This document shows, piece after piece, positions 14,762 through 27,892 of a stretch of DNA of 64,000 nt. The position numbers and the translations under genes are program-made. Numbering within the stretch: the stretch's first letter is position 1; every line of letters begins with the position of its first letter. The notes beneath the pieces were generated by a model that was not told the DNA's origin, searched no databases, and saw nothing but the letters and a program-made list of their open reading frames with translations. This DNA is from Lethocerus indicus (Eukaryota > Arthropoda > Insecta > Hemiptera > Belostomatidae): assembly GCA_019843655.1 (NCBI GenBank), contig JACDQD010000103.1, positions 7,006,001 through 7,070,000 on the forward strand, in the 5' to 3' direction.

Positions 14762-17700
14762 TTAAATATTCCTTCAGAAGGGCCTCGGGCGGGGACTGGG
14801 CCAATAAACGGCCTCCGAACCCGGCTGAATGCTAAACGGTAACGGCCCTCCGACAAGAGAAGGTCCCTAGGCGAAAGGTCTCCACAGGCGGGGCGTGACC
14901 GGCATCCTCGGTCCGTTTCCTTTCGGGGAAGTCGGGAGGAAGCGGTGGACCTGCAGGAAGCTGCCCCCGGCCTATTAGGGCCGCACTTAGCCATCGCCCT
15001 GAATACGGACGACTCCTCGAGATACACGCCACAGTCACACGAGTTTATTACACCCGACCAACGGGACCTTCCCATTGTCACCCGCTATCTGTCTCACAAA
15101 AATGGATCGTATACCGTGATGGACACCTCCGGCCAGAGGAGACCGTACGCCGGACGTAACTTCCTCCTTCAATTTTTATTTTAAAATTCAAGTACGCGTA
15201 AGTATGCATACGCTGGTTTTTATTTTGAAATAATAACGTCAGTTTTATGGTTCGGCCAAAGCGTCTAATAATAATAAAATAGAAATAAAAATAAAGCCAA
15301 TGGTTTTCTCCTTCGCCATTTGTTCCTGGTGCTACTTGAACATCAATGCCGCTTATTGTACTTTATACACTTGTGGTAATAAAATATTTTTAAAAAGTCA
15401 GCTCGCAGTATACATAGAGATATTACGAAGCTATTACTACAAATAAAAATGAAATAATTCCAGTCGCTAACATACGGGAAATATTTTTTTCTTCTTACGC
15501 GTGGAATTACACAAATCACCTGTCGCGTAAAATCCCGAATGTTTAGCGATTCTGCAAAAGATAGAACACCGCCCACGGCGTAAGGAAAATTTGTTTCACA
15601 ATACTTTGGTATTTTGTCCTGGAATAGGCGCGACGCGAATACCGCCGGAATTTCTGAGGCGTGGTCTAAGCTCTGCTGGTAAAAGTTGTCGAAGATTTCC
15701 TTTGCATCAGATACATAGAAGTGTCAAATATATCACTAGAAAATATATTTTTTTAGGTTAAAACAAGTTACTCCTACACATTGTTACTATAATATACTGT
15801 ACTTAGGGATTTGACACCTTATTCATTCCTTAAACACTTAAATTGTGTACCGGATCGAGGGATCTGTTTACTTTTGAAAAGAAAACGACCAAGAGATTTT
15901 TTAGAATGTAGTCCCGGCTTACGTTAAATAATTATTATTTCATAACACCCGTATCTTTAAATTACTTAAGTAAAATAAAACCTGGATCAAACGCAAGAAG
16001 AAAGTCCGGCCGGGTCTGAACTGATGCGATCTACGTTTCATCCCGAGCGGTGAATTCTCGGTCGGACGTCACGCGGAACAGAATTTCACTTTCGACCCGA
16101 GGGGGTTCGGGAAGTCCGCACAGAACGCGGAACATTGAATAACCCGACAGAACAGATCCACATCTTTTATTCAGTTCTCGGGCCGCGTCACGACCACCGA
16201 CCAACAAGTATTTACTCCCACGACTTAGGGAAATTTTAAATTTATAACGAACACCAGTCTTCCGTTAAGAAGGAGGATATTGTTATTACCGCCGACAATA
16301 ACTTAGTCGGTTTAAAATCTGACATCCTTAACTGGACCTTTGTCCTTGATGAATTTATTCGCGACTGCAAATTCCTTCCATTAAGTATACTGGAAGATTA
16401 TATGCTCCATTCGAAATAGTTTCTATAAATATTCTCACTAATGCGATTTTTCGTCCCCTATCTCCGGTTTGGTCATGACGCTTTCCACACAACTCTTCCC
16501 AGTAAGGAATACTAAGGCCTTTAGGTAACCGATGGAGGAACAAACGATTTAATGTCAAAATATAATGGAAATAGATAATTCCAAAACGCTCAATGTAAAG
16601 TTTAAAACATTAAAAAGATATTGAAAGACTTAGGTTTTTAAGAAGAAATTCTTCCATTCTTATTAAGGCCAAACATGCCTCGGTATGGTCTAGATTGGGC
16701 TACTTATAAACCAATAGTTTCACATAAATGACCTTTCCTATTAAACGATGGGCAAAATAACCCGAATCTGCTGTATTTTTAGTTACAAATTGTCTTACTG
16801 TGAGTTCGGTGAGGTTGAATCTATACTCCAAGAACAATACCCTCGGAGGGTCTGTGTTACGTGAAGAGCGGGAGTTTAAAAAGGATTTTAATTAAAATCC
16901 TATTATATCGAGATTGAATATTAATTCGGTTCCGAGCGAAAGAGCATTGGTCCCTTCATTAACACGGAGAGGAGGAAGTCTAGCGGTAATAACGGGTTAT
17001 CCAACGAGATGTTAACAGTTTTAAACTGCTCTTGTATTTGTGTCTAATTACAAGCGGTCACGAGCCTGCCGTACATTATTTCGCCGGCGAAAGTTTATAA
17101 TAAAAATACTATTGAGTCTGTGAAGATACGCGCCGAGCCAATTCTACGAACATAAAACAAATTGATTTTACTAGGGGCAGAAACGTAAATTGGAGACATA
17201 TTATCGCAAGAATCATTTTAAAATACTATATTATTGTATATACGATACCGCCTAATATCAATAACAGCTACTTCGTAAGTTAGTTTCCCTAGAAAGCGGA
17301 GAACATATTTGTGGATGGGCCCATCGGTGTGGAATGGGTGCTTCTTGGTTTAATTCACTGAGATTCACAAAACTATTGTACGTTCTTGGCACGTCCGTTT
17401 GGTTCAAATATTTTTTTACTGGGAACTTTCCTTCGATTGTATTTTACACGGAGCGTTTATAAAGCGTTATCGGGCCACTAATTGTTTCAATTGTCCTTCC
17501 AATTAAATTTAGTTCGATACGTTTTGCCAGTATCGCCGTCGATTGCGACAAGTGGGGACTTCGTTACCGGCGATGAATTGCAATAACCGTTTTAATTGTT
17601 TCGACCTATGGAACGCCGTGTCGGTTTACCAACATTCAAACAGAGGCCAAGGACAATAAAACAGACCCCTCCGCGCTACTAATGGTTACGGTGGAGAGGG

Positions 17701-18897
17701 TTTGTAAGTTTGAATGTTACTACAAGTGCCGGACAATTAATCAATTTCGGACAATGACTCTGTCTCACAACGTCCCCAAGCTATTATGAGGTTTTCCAAT
17801 CGTGTTGCACAATTAAGCCTTGATGTCTTTCGTGTTACCTCATTATTTTCGTTAATAGTCAGCCACTGTCCAATTTCCATACTGTAATGCCTGTTTAATC
17901 TTAATAAAAAATGCGATTGTCATTTTTTTGCAAACTTGAAAGGTAGAGATAGTCATTATTTATATATTATTGGGCCTGAGTTGTTCAAATCTAATCGAAT
18001 ATTATTAAAATACACTTGTCCCTCAATATCGCATGTTGCTATCACCATGTAATTTCTACGATAACATAATACACTATATATAACATATTCGTTGCATGTG
18101 AACGGCAAATCCTGGTTTCTCTTGAATTAAAGATTCATAAATTCAGCAATTGAGTTGGAATACAAAGAGACAAACAACTTTCACTCGGATTATTATTGAT
18201 TGCATATACAAAGTATTCTGGCATTATATCTGAACCATATGTATTCGCTGAAATTCGCGAGGCCAAATTCTGAACGGACGTAAAATTTGAAAACGAATTC
18301 TTCTGAAGGAAAGTGAAATTGTTTATTTGGTTTTATGCAATACTGTGATCCGGATTTCCCTCAAGATATTCCAAACCCCATCGAACAACGAAAGAGGTAT
18401 TAAAATACATATTTTTAACTTATCGTTTTAGAATAGAACATGGCGGAGGCCCGATACCATTTTTCTTTAAATTATTTTACACTTTCAGATGTATTTAATA
18501 TAAATCAATTAGTATCTCATAAGTGCTCTCGCGCGTTCAATGCAGATAACCTGTCTTCTATTCACGACCACTTTCCCTGTACACTCACACTATCAATATT
18601 CAGATTATTCTATTAAGTCTGTTGGAAAGAAAGTTCGCTTGTACAATAATAACGCCCAGAAAATATTCGTAAATAATACTAATTATAGTAATAATAGTAA
18701 TATACAAAATTATTTTGTTCTCAGGAAAGTTTGCATCAGATTATCGATTATAAGCACTGCTTCATTATTATTAACTCTTTTACAGCAACTAAGCTGATTA
18801 AAACAGTTTCAATTAAAACATAAACAGGGCTTAAAAAGAATAACCTTCTTTGTAATTTCCCGCGCTTATGTTAATTTATTTAGAGATAAATATAGTT
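14762..18897. other. Downstream formin intron next to the donor: no gene seen
   Basis: GC-rich patches at about 14780-15170 and 16000-16220; otherwise AT-rich. The 20-bp palindrome at 16882 lies here. I looked for the next DID exon (expected to start with ALDTSN and contain KKQVFELL on the minus strand) and did not find it, so it probably lies beyond position 1. Confidence 0.45.
16882..16901. repeat. Perfect 20-bp palindrome
   Basis: AGGATTTTAATTAAAATCCT reads the same on both strands. The centre TTTTAATTAAAA contains a TTAATTAA core, a possible paired homeodomain-type site. It lies in the intron downstream of the formin exon. Confidence 0.6.
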
Positions 18898-18903
18898 GCC
18901 TAC

Positions 18904-18975
18904 CTGCAGCGAGTTTGGCTGTGTAGTCCGGATTGTCGACGATATAATCAAGCCCTATTCTGGACTCCATGACGA
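18904..18975 (-). CDS. form3: Internal coding exon of an INF2/formin-3-like formin (DID region)
   Basis: INF2-type formins nucleate and sever actin filaments. Their N-terminal DID (armadillo-like inhibitory domain) binds the C-terminal DAD. Seen on the minus strand: a 72-nt exon starting TC GTC ATG GAG and ending GCA G, read as VMESRIGLDYIVDNPDY then TAKLAA. It aligns from memory to human INF2 around residue 105 (VMNSRQGIEYILSNQGY, then VRQLSQ before ALDTSN), sharing V-M-x-S-R-x-G-x-x-Y-I-x-x-N-x-x-Y-x-x-x-L. The acceptor is CCCCCTGACCCAGCAG and the donor is CTGCAG/GTAGGC at 18903. Both ends are phase 1. The split codon at the 3' end (G..) fits the alanine that opens ALDT in the family. Sequence beyond the donor turns AT-rich at once, as an intron should. 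Neighbouring DID exons were not found here, so flanking introns are large. The family call rests on about 24 residues. A related formin is possible, and the symbol is by orthology only. Confidence 0.62.
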
Positions 18976-19029
18976 CTGCTGGGTCAGGGGGCAGTGTACC
19001 CCTCTTACGCTTGCTAGCTACTTCCGCAC
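18976..19029 (-). other. Possible in-frame 54-nt 5' extension of the formin exon (alternative acceptor)
   Basis: Immediately upstream of the exon the frame stays open for 18 more codons (AEVASKRKRGTLPPDPAV), back to a second acceptor, GCAATTTGTTGCAG, at 19030-19032. Using it would also give a phase-1 start (one base plus GT), so the reading frame is kept whichever acceptor is used. The extra residues, basic then proline-rich, do not match the family, where helix residues such as LQLTCVSCVRA would come from the previous exon. The shorter exon is therefore the better default. An opening of 18 codons could be chance. Confidence 0.3.
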
Positions 19030-19948
19030 CTGCAACAAATTGCTACATGAGTATGATCGACTTGCAATATGTGTTATATATCATACGCATGTTATGTCAA
19101 TATCAAGATTTCTGAGACTAAATGTAAGATTTTTGCAAGATTTCTGACTAAAATAAGTATGCTTTTAAAAAGTAACTGTCGAAAATAGTAATTATGATTT
19201 TTAAATTGTATTCTATTAATATGAACTTCTCCATTTGTCTACTCACTCTGTAATGTATGAACTTGAGAAATACAATTTATGAATTGTGTCCTTGATATCA
19301 GAATCAATGATATTAAATGAATGTTAATCAGAATAATAGTAAATCTCTTTCGAATACTATAAATACAATAAGTAGTTTCAAGTTAAAATTAGAATATACA
19401 AGGAATAGTTTGCTTTATTCAATAATTAATCCATAATTAATGGCTATTATATAAATTAAACGAGCGGGGACTGGCAACATATTTGGCACGTCCAGTATCT
19501 CTAGGGTAGTCCTTGCATGTCGGAGATGGCGTATCGTGAGTACCGTCGAACAATAACATTCCACCGTCGCAGCGAGAAATATTTTAAAGGTACAGCCTTG
19601 ATATTAGCATGACGGAGGGAACCGAGCGAGCACAACTGTCGTCGGTGGCCCCGATCCCCGGCCTCCTCTTCCATTTATTATCGGAAAGGACTCGACCGCA
19701 CAACTCTCAGCCTAATTTAAATACCAATACCGGTGTTGTTCAACGCCCCTCCGAATGAAATTTCGGGATAGGCCGAATGGCAGAGAAAAAATACAAAAGC
19801 CCGAAGTACTAAAGTTGTTCATAAATTTAACAGAGAATTAAATATACAATAATATATTGTTGTATGAGCTCTACATCCAAAGGTATGCAACAGTACTTTC
19901 GGACTACGTAAATAAATAAAAAAGTAGGTTGTAAATGTTGTTGTAAAT

Positions 19949-19975
19949 TTACGTTACTAAACTTACGTTACTAAA
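19949..19975 (+). repeat. Tandem pair of TTACGTTACTAAA (14-bp period)
   Basis: Two exact 13-bp copies at 19949 and 19963, separated by one base. TTACGT is the half-site core of many bZIP factors (C/EBP and PAR types). The period is somewhat over one helical turn. It lies about 0.9 kb upstream of the formin exon on the transcript strand. Confidence 0.5.
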
Positions 19976-22900
19976 TCTAGCCCCTTCCCAAAAATGACGA
20001 TAACGTAAATGACGAATAGGCGATTTCCACTGTCCGAAATTTCTGTTGCACTTGTCCTCAACGGCATTTTTGCAGATAAAGCATATAGATAGTATTGGAA
20101 TTTAAACGACGTCAGAGAAAATTTATATTTTTATATATTGTTGGTTCCAGCGAAGGTTTTATAGTTAACGTAGGCAAACGTCGTTAATTTAATTTTTAAT
20201 TATTTGCCCACCAATTCATAATTAAATGAGGTGCAGCAATCTGTTCCTCGTGCTCCGTGATAGTTCTTAAACTTCATTCCTATTTACAATCGGAATAATT
20301 TGCAGACTCATTTGGTTTACCATTTCCATTGTAAACCTGTCGGAAGGTCCGCCCACGCTCGGATTCCTGGGACCTGTCTTTACGCGCACGCGTGAAGGCG
20401 AAGTGACATTTACCGCAATCGGTCCACCTCTGTTAGATACGATGCCGTCCATAAACGGACTCGCGGGGGGTAAAATAACGGGCAATAAAATTCCCTTTCC
20501 TAATGTCCAGCGGCGGCGTAAAAACCGATCGGAGGAATGTTGTCATATGTGCGCTGGGGGGAGGGCCGTGTAGACAATAAAGGTCTCCCACTTGTCCTTT
20601 CTAGCCGCGTATTCATATCCACAAGGTCTCCCGTCCGGTTATCCCATCGATCTCTCTCGGCCGACATGTCCGCGAAAGCTGGGAAACGCTAATTCCCCGG
20701 TATACGAGGCGCATAATCGACGGGGGCGTGAAAATATTTCTGTTCCAACGGCGCGGCAGGTTGGAAACTCGTCGGCCGAGGACACCCAACGCCCGGAAGG
20801 TCGGTAAGGAACGCTCGCAATTTGTTTTCCCCGCATTTTTTCCCCCGGCCAGACACGACACGATCGATCAACGGAACCGAACGCCCAATAAAACACGTCC
20901 AAGTAGCCCCCTACTCTTGGGTAATCACTATCTGTCAACCCCGGCAACAGAGTAAACACGCATCGTCTCTAAGAGGAGTGGTCAACGTTTATCACTGTCA
21001 TACGACAGATGCGCGAAGATTGTCCTCTCTCCCGCTTCTCAATTCAAATATAATCGTCAGAGAGAGGCCAAAGGATTTTTGTTTTTTTAGCGAGTTGCAT
21101 TAAACTGAAGTATCACTTATTACTATTCCAAATTATGGTATTTCAACAATGTATATTGGTAAATATCCATTAAATGCTTAGTTATTGCACAAACATTTCG
21201 AAAATGTATAACTTTCCGGCTGTAAAAAGAATCAACGGTGGGGAGAAAACATTTTTAATTAATAGTGATTTACAGGAATCATGTGGTTATAATATTATTC
21301 TGGATCCCATTATCGAAAATGAATAAATCGGGGTTTTTAATAAGTTTGTGTAAGTATTAAAAGAAACAGTCTAAACAAAATCGTTGTGTATCCTAGTATG
21401 ATATTTGGAACAACAAAACAAAGGACAATAATTATTGCTCATTAGTAGAATTTAAATACGTAATACTGCAGTAAATATATCTTGACCATTGCTGATTAAT
21501 TAAATAAGAATGCAATTTTTTAGGGCAATAAATACATAATTCGCTACTGGGATCTGCATATATTGCTCAAGGTCTCAAGTGATGGTGGGAAGACGTGTTT
21601 CGCCATTCCTAGAGCTAATTGTAAGAGGAGACGCGCCTAGGAAAGTTAGTAAACGTTGAGTAAGACGACGGCGGTCGTCCACAATGAAGGCATTGTTTAC
21701 TAGGCGGTCTGGCCCGACGCCAACCTAAAAAGTCAAATGTCACTGAATTTATATACCGGATCTTTACGGTATTAAAATATAGAGTAGCTATTTAGTGCAA
21801 ACCGCAGACTGAATTCAGGCAAATCATATAATTAGTTACTTTGAGGGCTTGTCCGGTGCATAACCTACTTAAAATACTGCTGGCAACACTTTCATACCTC
21901 AATATTCTTTATGAATAACCTTTATGAATTTTCTTCACAGCTGAAGAAAGTGAGCGGACTTAGAAGATCACACAGGTGATAATATTCCGAACACGTACAA
22001 AATTAAAGTTAAAATATACATATTAATTATCGAACTTCTTGTACTGTGTACAGTGCCACAATAATGGTGAGGCTTGTGATCTATAACATCTCGAAGATCG
22101 AATGAAAATGATGAGTGATACAATAATATTAGTGAAAAAAACAATAAAATGTATCCACTATTTATTTCAATTCACACGATTTCTGAAATTACCGGAACTT
22201 CCCGAATAATTGTTTCCAAAAATAACAATACTAATCTTACTCTCAAGGTCTACCATATGTATTTTGTCTTAGTATTACTTGGCTAAAGTGATATTTGGAC
22301 TATTCAACGCTGTATATAATTTTTAACTCTAACAGTACTATGATACAAGTCTAAGATATACACCTGTGAACTCAAACCTAGAATGGTGCGAAGACGCTTT
22401 CCCGATCACTCGACTCCGCTCTCAGACAGGATACTAGAGTGATCGCGTGAACGTGATCTCACCGACTACATTATTCACTCTTTAAGGACGAATGAAAGAG
22501 GCCCACCCGACGGGACAACACCCACAACGGCCCCTTGATGCGATGCAGAATTCAAGATAACGAAATTAGCATGCCCCGAGGCGGCCGCCGGTGCAAAAAA
22601 GAGATGTCTACAATTTCTGAAACCCAGCGACAACAATAAAGTCCGCCGTCCGTGTTATGAGCGAGCAAAGGAGAGCGACACCGTCATACGCGACAAGATG
22701 GAAGAAAACGGCTACATACGGAATTGCATTACAACATAGGTTTCGCATGACGCCACCGGCAGGGGGAAAACGCCAAGATTACAATCATTAAACAATCCGT
22801 CGTCCGGCGATCTGAAAGACCATAATTGTTATTGCTTTCTAATTGTTATGTCGTAGCTAATAATTCATTCTGGCTCGTGCCCGCCCGATTTCTCCCCTGC

Positions 22901-25174
22901 CTTATAACGAACCGTGCGACGGTCCGGATTCCCGGGAAATAAATGCCCGACATTATTATTCTCGGGGGTTAATTTCGAACATTAAAATTTTTCACGGTAC
23001 GCTGCAAATTTTCAGCGAAGGACACCCGTCCTCCTTCCCCAACGGACATTTCTATTTTAAGCTATAATTTACTATTTGGAGGTGGAAATTTACGAAACGC
23101 TCCGCCGTGACGAAATAAACCTGACTCCGAGTAATGCGAGCACATCGAGAAATGTTGAGGACGAAGGTCGCAAATAAGTGAAAGGTTTGGCGTAGATGAA
23201 TAGCCGATAAAAAATGAAAGCATACCAAATTAAGTTCAAATAGGGCGCCGCACTTCCTTAACTCCGTATAAGCAATTGTTCGAATGGAACCGACACCGGC
23301 CTTAGTATTTACGCTCTAAGCAGTTATCGGTTGCCTTCATATTCTTTCTTTATTTCTGTCTCTATGGGAAAACGTGCATTATATCTGTTACATATTATGC
23401 ACAGCAATTTAAGATGTTTAAATAGTAAAAATACCCAATTGTAACTAAAATATTTCCTTTTAGCTGAAAACAAATTTTGTCTCAGTAATAATGCATCGAC
23501 CTGAAGCAGAAGCATGTCTAGCCGCCGGAGAAGCAAGCGTGGGGAGACGAATCACATAGATAATACTGTAAATGTACCGAATTCTCATTTTTATTTTAAC
23601 TATACTGTCACTACTTACTTTGACTAAAAAAATTAGCCTTGCAGACCAGTGAAGAAAATACTTCCGAATAACTCTAGGACATCAATTACAGTAAAACTAT
23701 GGTAATAAAACCGATTAATGCGACCGGAAACCGATGGAGAAATTCGAAAGCTAAACTAGATGCCGTGTCCTGTCTCGTAGGCAAATGCCGTGACTCATTG
23801 ATTTCGACGTGGGTAACGAATCGGGGCTACCGAATCGACGCATTAGGAAGTCTGGAGTTGTCCAATTTGGAGAAGTCCTTGGAAGAATTATTAATTTATT
23901 TATTGGAACTATATCAAAATAGAGGTCGTTTCTGAATCCTAACGGCTCGGTAAATTTTATCAGATTTACCATGGTTAACAGTTATTGTGGTTTCATCTGC
24001 GAAACATTCGTGAGAAAATAAATATCATATACATAAAGCTGTACACAGTTTAAAACAAGGACAATGAATTTTACTTGCATGACCATTACGAGTGTGAGCA
24101 GGATAGAAAGCGCAATTCGCACTTGCTCCTTGGAAGGGGGAGTGAACCTGATAAAGGTACGAGGTACATTTATATGCCGATATCTACACGAAGAAATAAG
24201 AAGGTAGTAACGTTCTGTAAATGCAACCTTTGCAACATAAATTATCACCCCTCCCTAGGCTGTCAGATAATAACTAAATTATAATTCGCAATCTCCTACA
24301 CTGCGTGTGATGCAACGGCAACGGATAATCATTTCCGAAGGCGGGCGTTGAAATTATTAGGAAGGTGTTAAAACTGCTTCGACGCTCTACTTCGTTTTTT
24401 TACGCCAAGCTTGTAAGCTATAATTCGCTACTTTAATAAAACAAAGACGCATAAACGCGTATCTCAGATTGCCTCTTCAACCAAGACAATGCGAACATTG
24501 GGATCATACAACAGATGATTCTCTCTTCAGGCTAAAATTCATAATATTCGTCTCAACTACAACAATAGTCAGGTTTTAGGAATAAACATTTAAAATGTTT
24601 GGTAGAAAATTGACATATGAAAACTTCCGACAACTCAATTATTATACAAGGCAAAAGCGCATTAGGAATAAATCTGGTCTTTTTCTAAAGAATACTTTCC
24701 TAAACCATTTAATAAGCCCAACACTCCCATCCAAATGTTAATTTCTTCATACATCATATTACATTAAATACTATAAAATACTTTCACTCGACCCCTCCTC
24801 CATTACTCCTATCTGGGATCACTTTTAGCTAACGATACTGCTAACATTTTACATGTTACAATTCATTTTTGAAACTGGATAATTTCAAGAATACTGACAA
24901 CAAACAAGTATAATAAAAAAATTTTGTTTTGTCTAATTTACAATATATAATATTTTCTTCGTTAATTCAGAGCACGAAATTCAAGACAATCAAATATCAA
25001 CTCAGTTCCAAACTTGGCCCGAACTTCGCATCACAATCGAAGAGAAATCCACGAGAGCTAATTCTTTTCACGCGCTTTCCCAAAGTTGAACGCTGGTCAA
25101 CCTTCGTTGCGATTTACAGATCCGGGATCATGATTATATCAGCAAAATATAACAAATAGAAATGAAACTCAAAT

Positions 25175-25207
25175 ATTTATAATGTTTGCTCCGTAAACAT
25201 TATAAAT
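25175..25207. repeat. Inverted repeat, 13-bp perfect stem, 7-nt loop
   Basis: ATTTATAATGTTT, loop GCTCCGT, AAACATTATAAAT. The stem is AT-rich and may be chance in this composition. No coding frame spans it. Confidence 0.55.
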
Positions 25208-27862
25208 TCATTTTTTGGATATAAAATCCAGTAAGAGAGCACAGATTTTCTCTACGGATATGAAAAATCGCCATCGACCAACCAGTCAATAATTGTTTGG
25301 ATTAAATTTTTTAGGTATGCCCTATGTATATCCGATAACTGGGTGGACTGACGAGCACATTAGGTACACTACACTCTTCGTAATAATATAGAACTGAGGG
25401 TCCGGAGCAGATACAGAATGCTTAGGCGCGAAATTCGACGGCGTTTTAATTCGATACCGAAACAATTTTTTCAATTACAAAACGAAGGCCGATGAGAAAA
25501 ATGGAAGAGTGCACGGGAGTGCGGCCTTCTCAAATTAGGCGGTTCATTAGTCGTCCGGGCCCCAGTAGCGCCGGCCGGCAAATAATGGGGGTTCCACTCT
25601 TTGCTAAACAGCAAATCAAATTAGCGAAATTATGCCCCTCGAAATAACAAGGTCGCCGCCGGATATTACAAGCGACTGTTTACAGTGAAAAACTGAGCTC
25701 GGGGCGCAGCATTGAATCAGGAAAATCTGTCCAAAAACCCATCAGAGATACAGAAAAATATTTATTATGAATAACCTTTTATATATTTCTTTAATTTATT
25801 TTAACTTCCGGAGAGTACTTTTTAATTCCAAATATCTGAACTTCGAACTTTGAATAATAAATATAAAGACACACCGTGAGAGTAATACTGTAGGAATGTT
25901 ACCTGAGAATTAGTTTCAATTGCAAATACGACATTTGGTTAATAGTTTAATCAAATGTGTGTTGGCAATAATGCAATAAGCAATTGCGTACAGTTGGATA
26001 GCGGCGTGCCGTGTCCGAATGCGTGAGGTCCCGGAATAGGTTAATTGGAAGTATTTGTCAAAACGTATAGAAAATAAATCAAAAGGCCGTGACGGGAAAC
26101 CGGGCCCGGTTAGCGGAGCGTACGAAAACTCGGGGTGAATTCGAAACGCGGGGAGGCCATATATTGATAGCAACGAGGACGGCTCTACGGCCGGGCATTC
26201 GGCAACGGTCGTAGATCACACGTTGAAATGATTCGTAGAGTCGAATTCCGTTTCATCTTTTAAATGGAAAGCAAGTAGAGGGGCAGGTAAATTATAGCGA
26301 ATTAGTATCGCATTATTTCATCGGGCGGCGGAGAATCTGGGTCAGGGAACTCCGTGGGGTCAGAACCGCGGGGCCATTCAATTATCCCGATCGAGCATTT
26401 ATCCCCATCGAATATAAATATTTCGGAGGGGGCGACATCGATGTGCGCCGTCCTCGGAAAATCGATCGGCGTTCGAACCGGGCCGCGGGGCGATATTTTT
26501 GCCGATTTGTCATCGATAAATCTGCTCTATAAATCAAGATTTGCAAATTGAAAGCGAGCGGCTCCCGGCCTATTAAAACAGATTTGGGCGGCGGCGCCCG
26601 AGGCTTACCCGGCCCCGCGATTTTACAAAATCGAGCCTCGTTCCGCTCCCGTTATTAGCCGGCAATTTCCGATTTAGCATTACGGATAACGGGTCAAACG
26701 GGTTTCCATTCATAGGGGCGTTAATGTCTCCGCTCACTCCCCCGAATAATGTTTTCCGCTACGATTATTGTTGCCGCCACAAATAAAATCTACACAAAAA
26801 ATGCTACACGGAAAGATAATTTCGTTTCCTATGAGGCCCTTAATTACTTTAATTACCTACCTTTAATTACTTTTTGGGATTTGCAGTATGCAAAACACAT
26901 ACAAATTATTCGAACTAAATGTTACATAATTTTTAAAAACAGCATTAATGGAAATAAGAAAGCCTTAGCAATTCTTAAGTTGATAAAAATGGGCAGAAAA
27001 AAGAATATTCGACTATACCATACACCTAATTAATAACTTCGGTACAATATGTAATTCATAACTCAATTACTATTTGGCCGATAGTAAGATTCTTAATTAT
27101 TCAACACAGTTGTAATTAAAATTACAATGGTGGCTATTATTCCCTAACAACGGTTTAAGCGAAACCAATAAGAAATGGAGTGTGAACAATGGTAGCTGCA
27201 AATAGGGCTTGTTAAAACAAAGGTGGACGGCGGTTGAAAGGAGAGGATTCGACTCTCAAGATGTCGGAGCCCAACCGTTGTTGGTACACCGTAGCAAAAT
27301 AAACGAGCCAAATAAACGAGGAGCGCCGGCCGTAGCAAACCAATTGGCAAGGTGTCCCCGTGACAAATGTGGTTACCACTCGGCAGAAATACACACGCTT
27401 GGCTACAGTTTTCACTTTCTCCGCCCTTGTACATTGGCACCAACGACACCCCGCCCATATCCCACCCAGCCCAGTTCTGTACCTATCCCCGCCTCTGACC
27501 TTCCTTACGGGCGGCTAAGGATCAATCATTTTTTCGTAAAAATACCTACCGATCCATTAAACGTGAATGGCGGTCAGAAACGGTTGGAGATACATCGAGA
27601 TTTCTGCAGTTCTTGGTAATACGCCTGTCTTTAATTATCCTGGGGCTTTATGCTATGAGTCATTATTTCTGCCGAACTAGTAAAACACGCAAACTATCTG
27701 ACATTCCATCAAAATGTCACCAGTACAAAAATATCGAAACGGGTAAATAAAAGAACAGTTTACCGAGGCTAATTATAGTTTTTACTGAACATGCCAACAC
27801 TGAAACTGCTAAAGAGCATAACTTTTCGGATTTTCGGATCTCCACTCGCCTACTTATCTTAA

Positions 27863-27892
27863 GTTAGACCGGTTTTGGCTTCTCGCCATCTT
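27863..27892 (+). repeat. Dispersed repeat family, copy C (core only)
   Basis: The core GTTAGACCGGTTTTGGCTT continues with CTCGCCATCTT. It matches 29533-29562 over 30 bp with two differences, and matches the reverse complement of 31362-31388 over 26 bp with about four. Flanks show little similarity, so the copy is truncated or eroded. Confidence 0.5.

Larger units (their letters stand above)
19033..27862. other. Upstream formin intron: CpG-rich patches, no gene seen
   Basis: Patches at about 19450-19790, 20320-21080, 22390-23110, 25480-25700, 26080-26740 and 27200-27560 alternate with AT-rich DNA. The 20.3-21.1 kb patch is open in several frames on both strands at once, as CpG-rich non-coding DNA often is. 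A frame of 94 codons at 26749-27033 is within chance expectation. Confidence 0.45.

Noticed and set aside
25885..25925. Minus-strand TTCTCAG joined to GTAACA as another ratchet site
   Set aside because: The pyrimidine tract is poor and the donor half is weak.
26749..27033. 94-codon plus-strand frame in AT-rich DNA
   Set aside because: A rough estimate from base composition gives several such frames by chance, and the product is unrecognised.
27144..27619. Frames of 136 codons (plus) and 104 codons (minus)
   Set aside because: Mutually overlapping shadows in a GC-rich patch, with no family resemblance.
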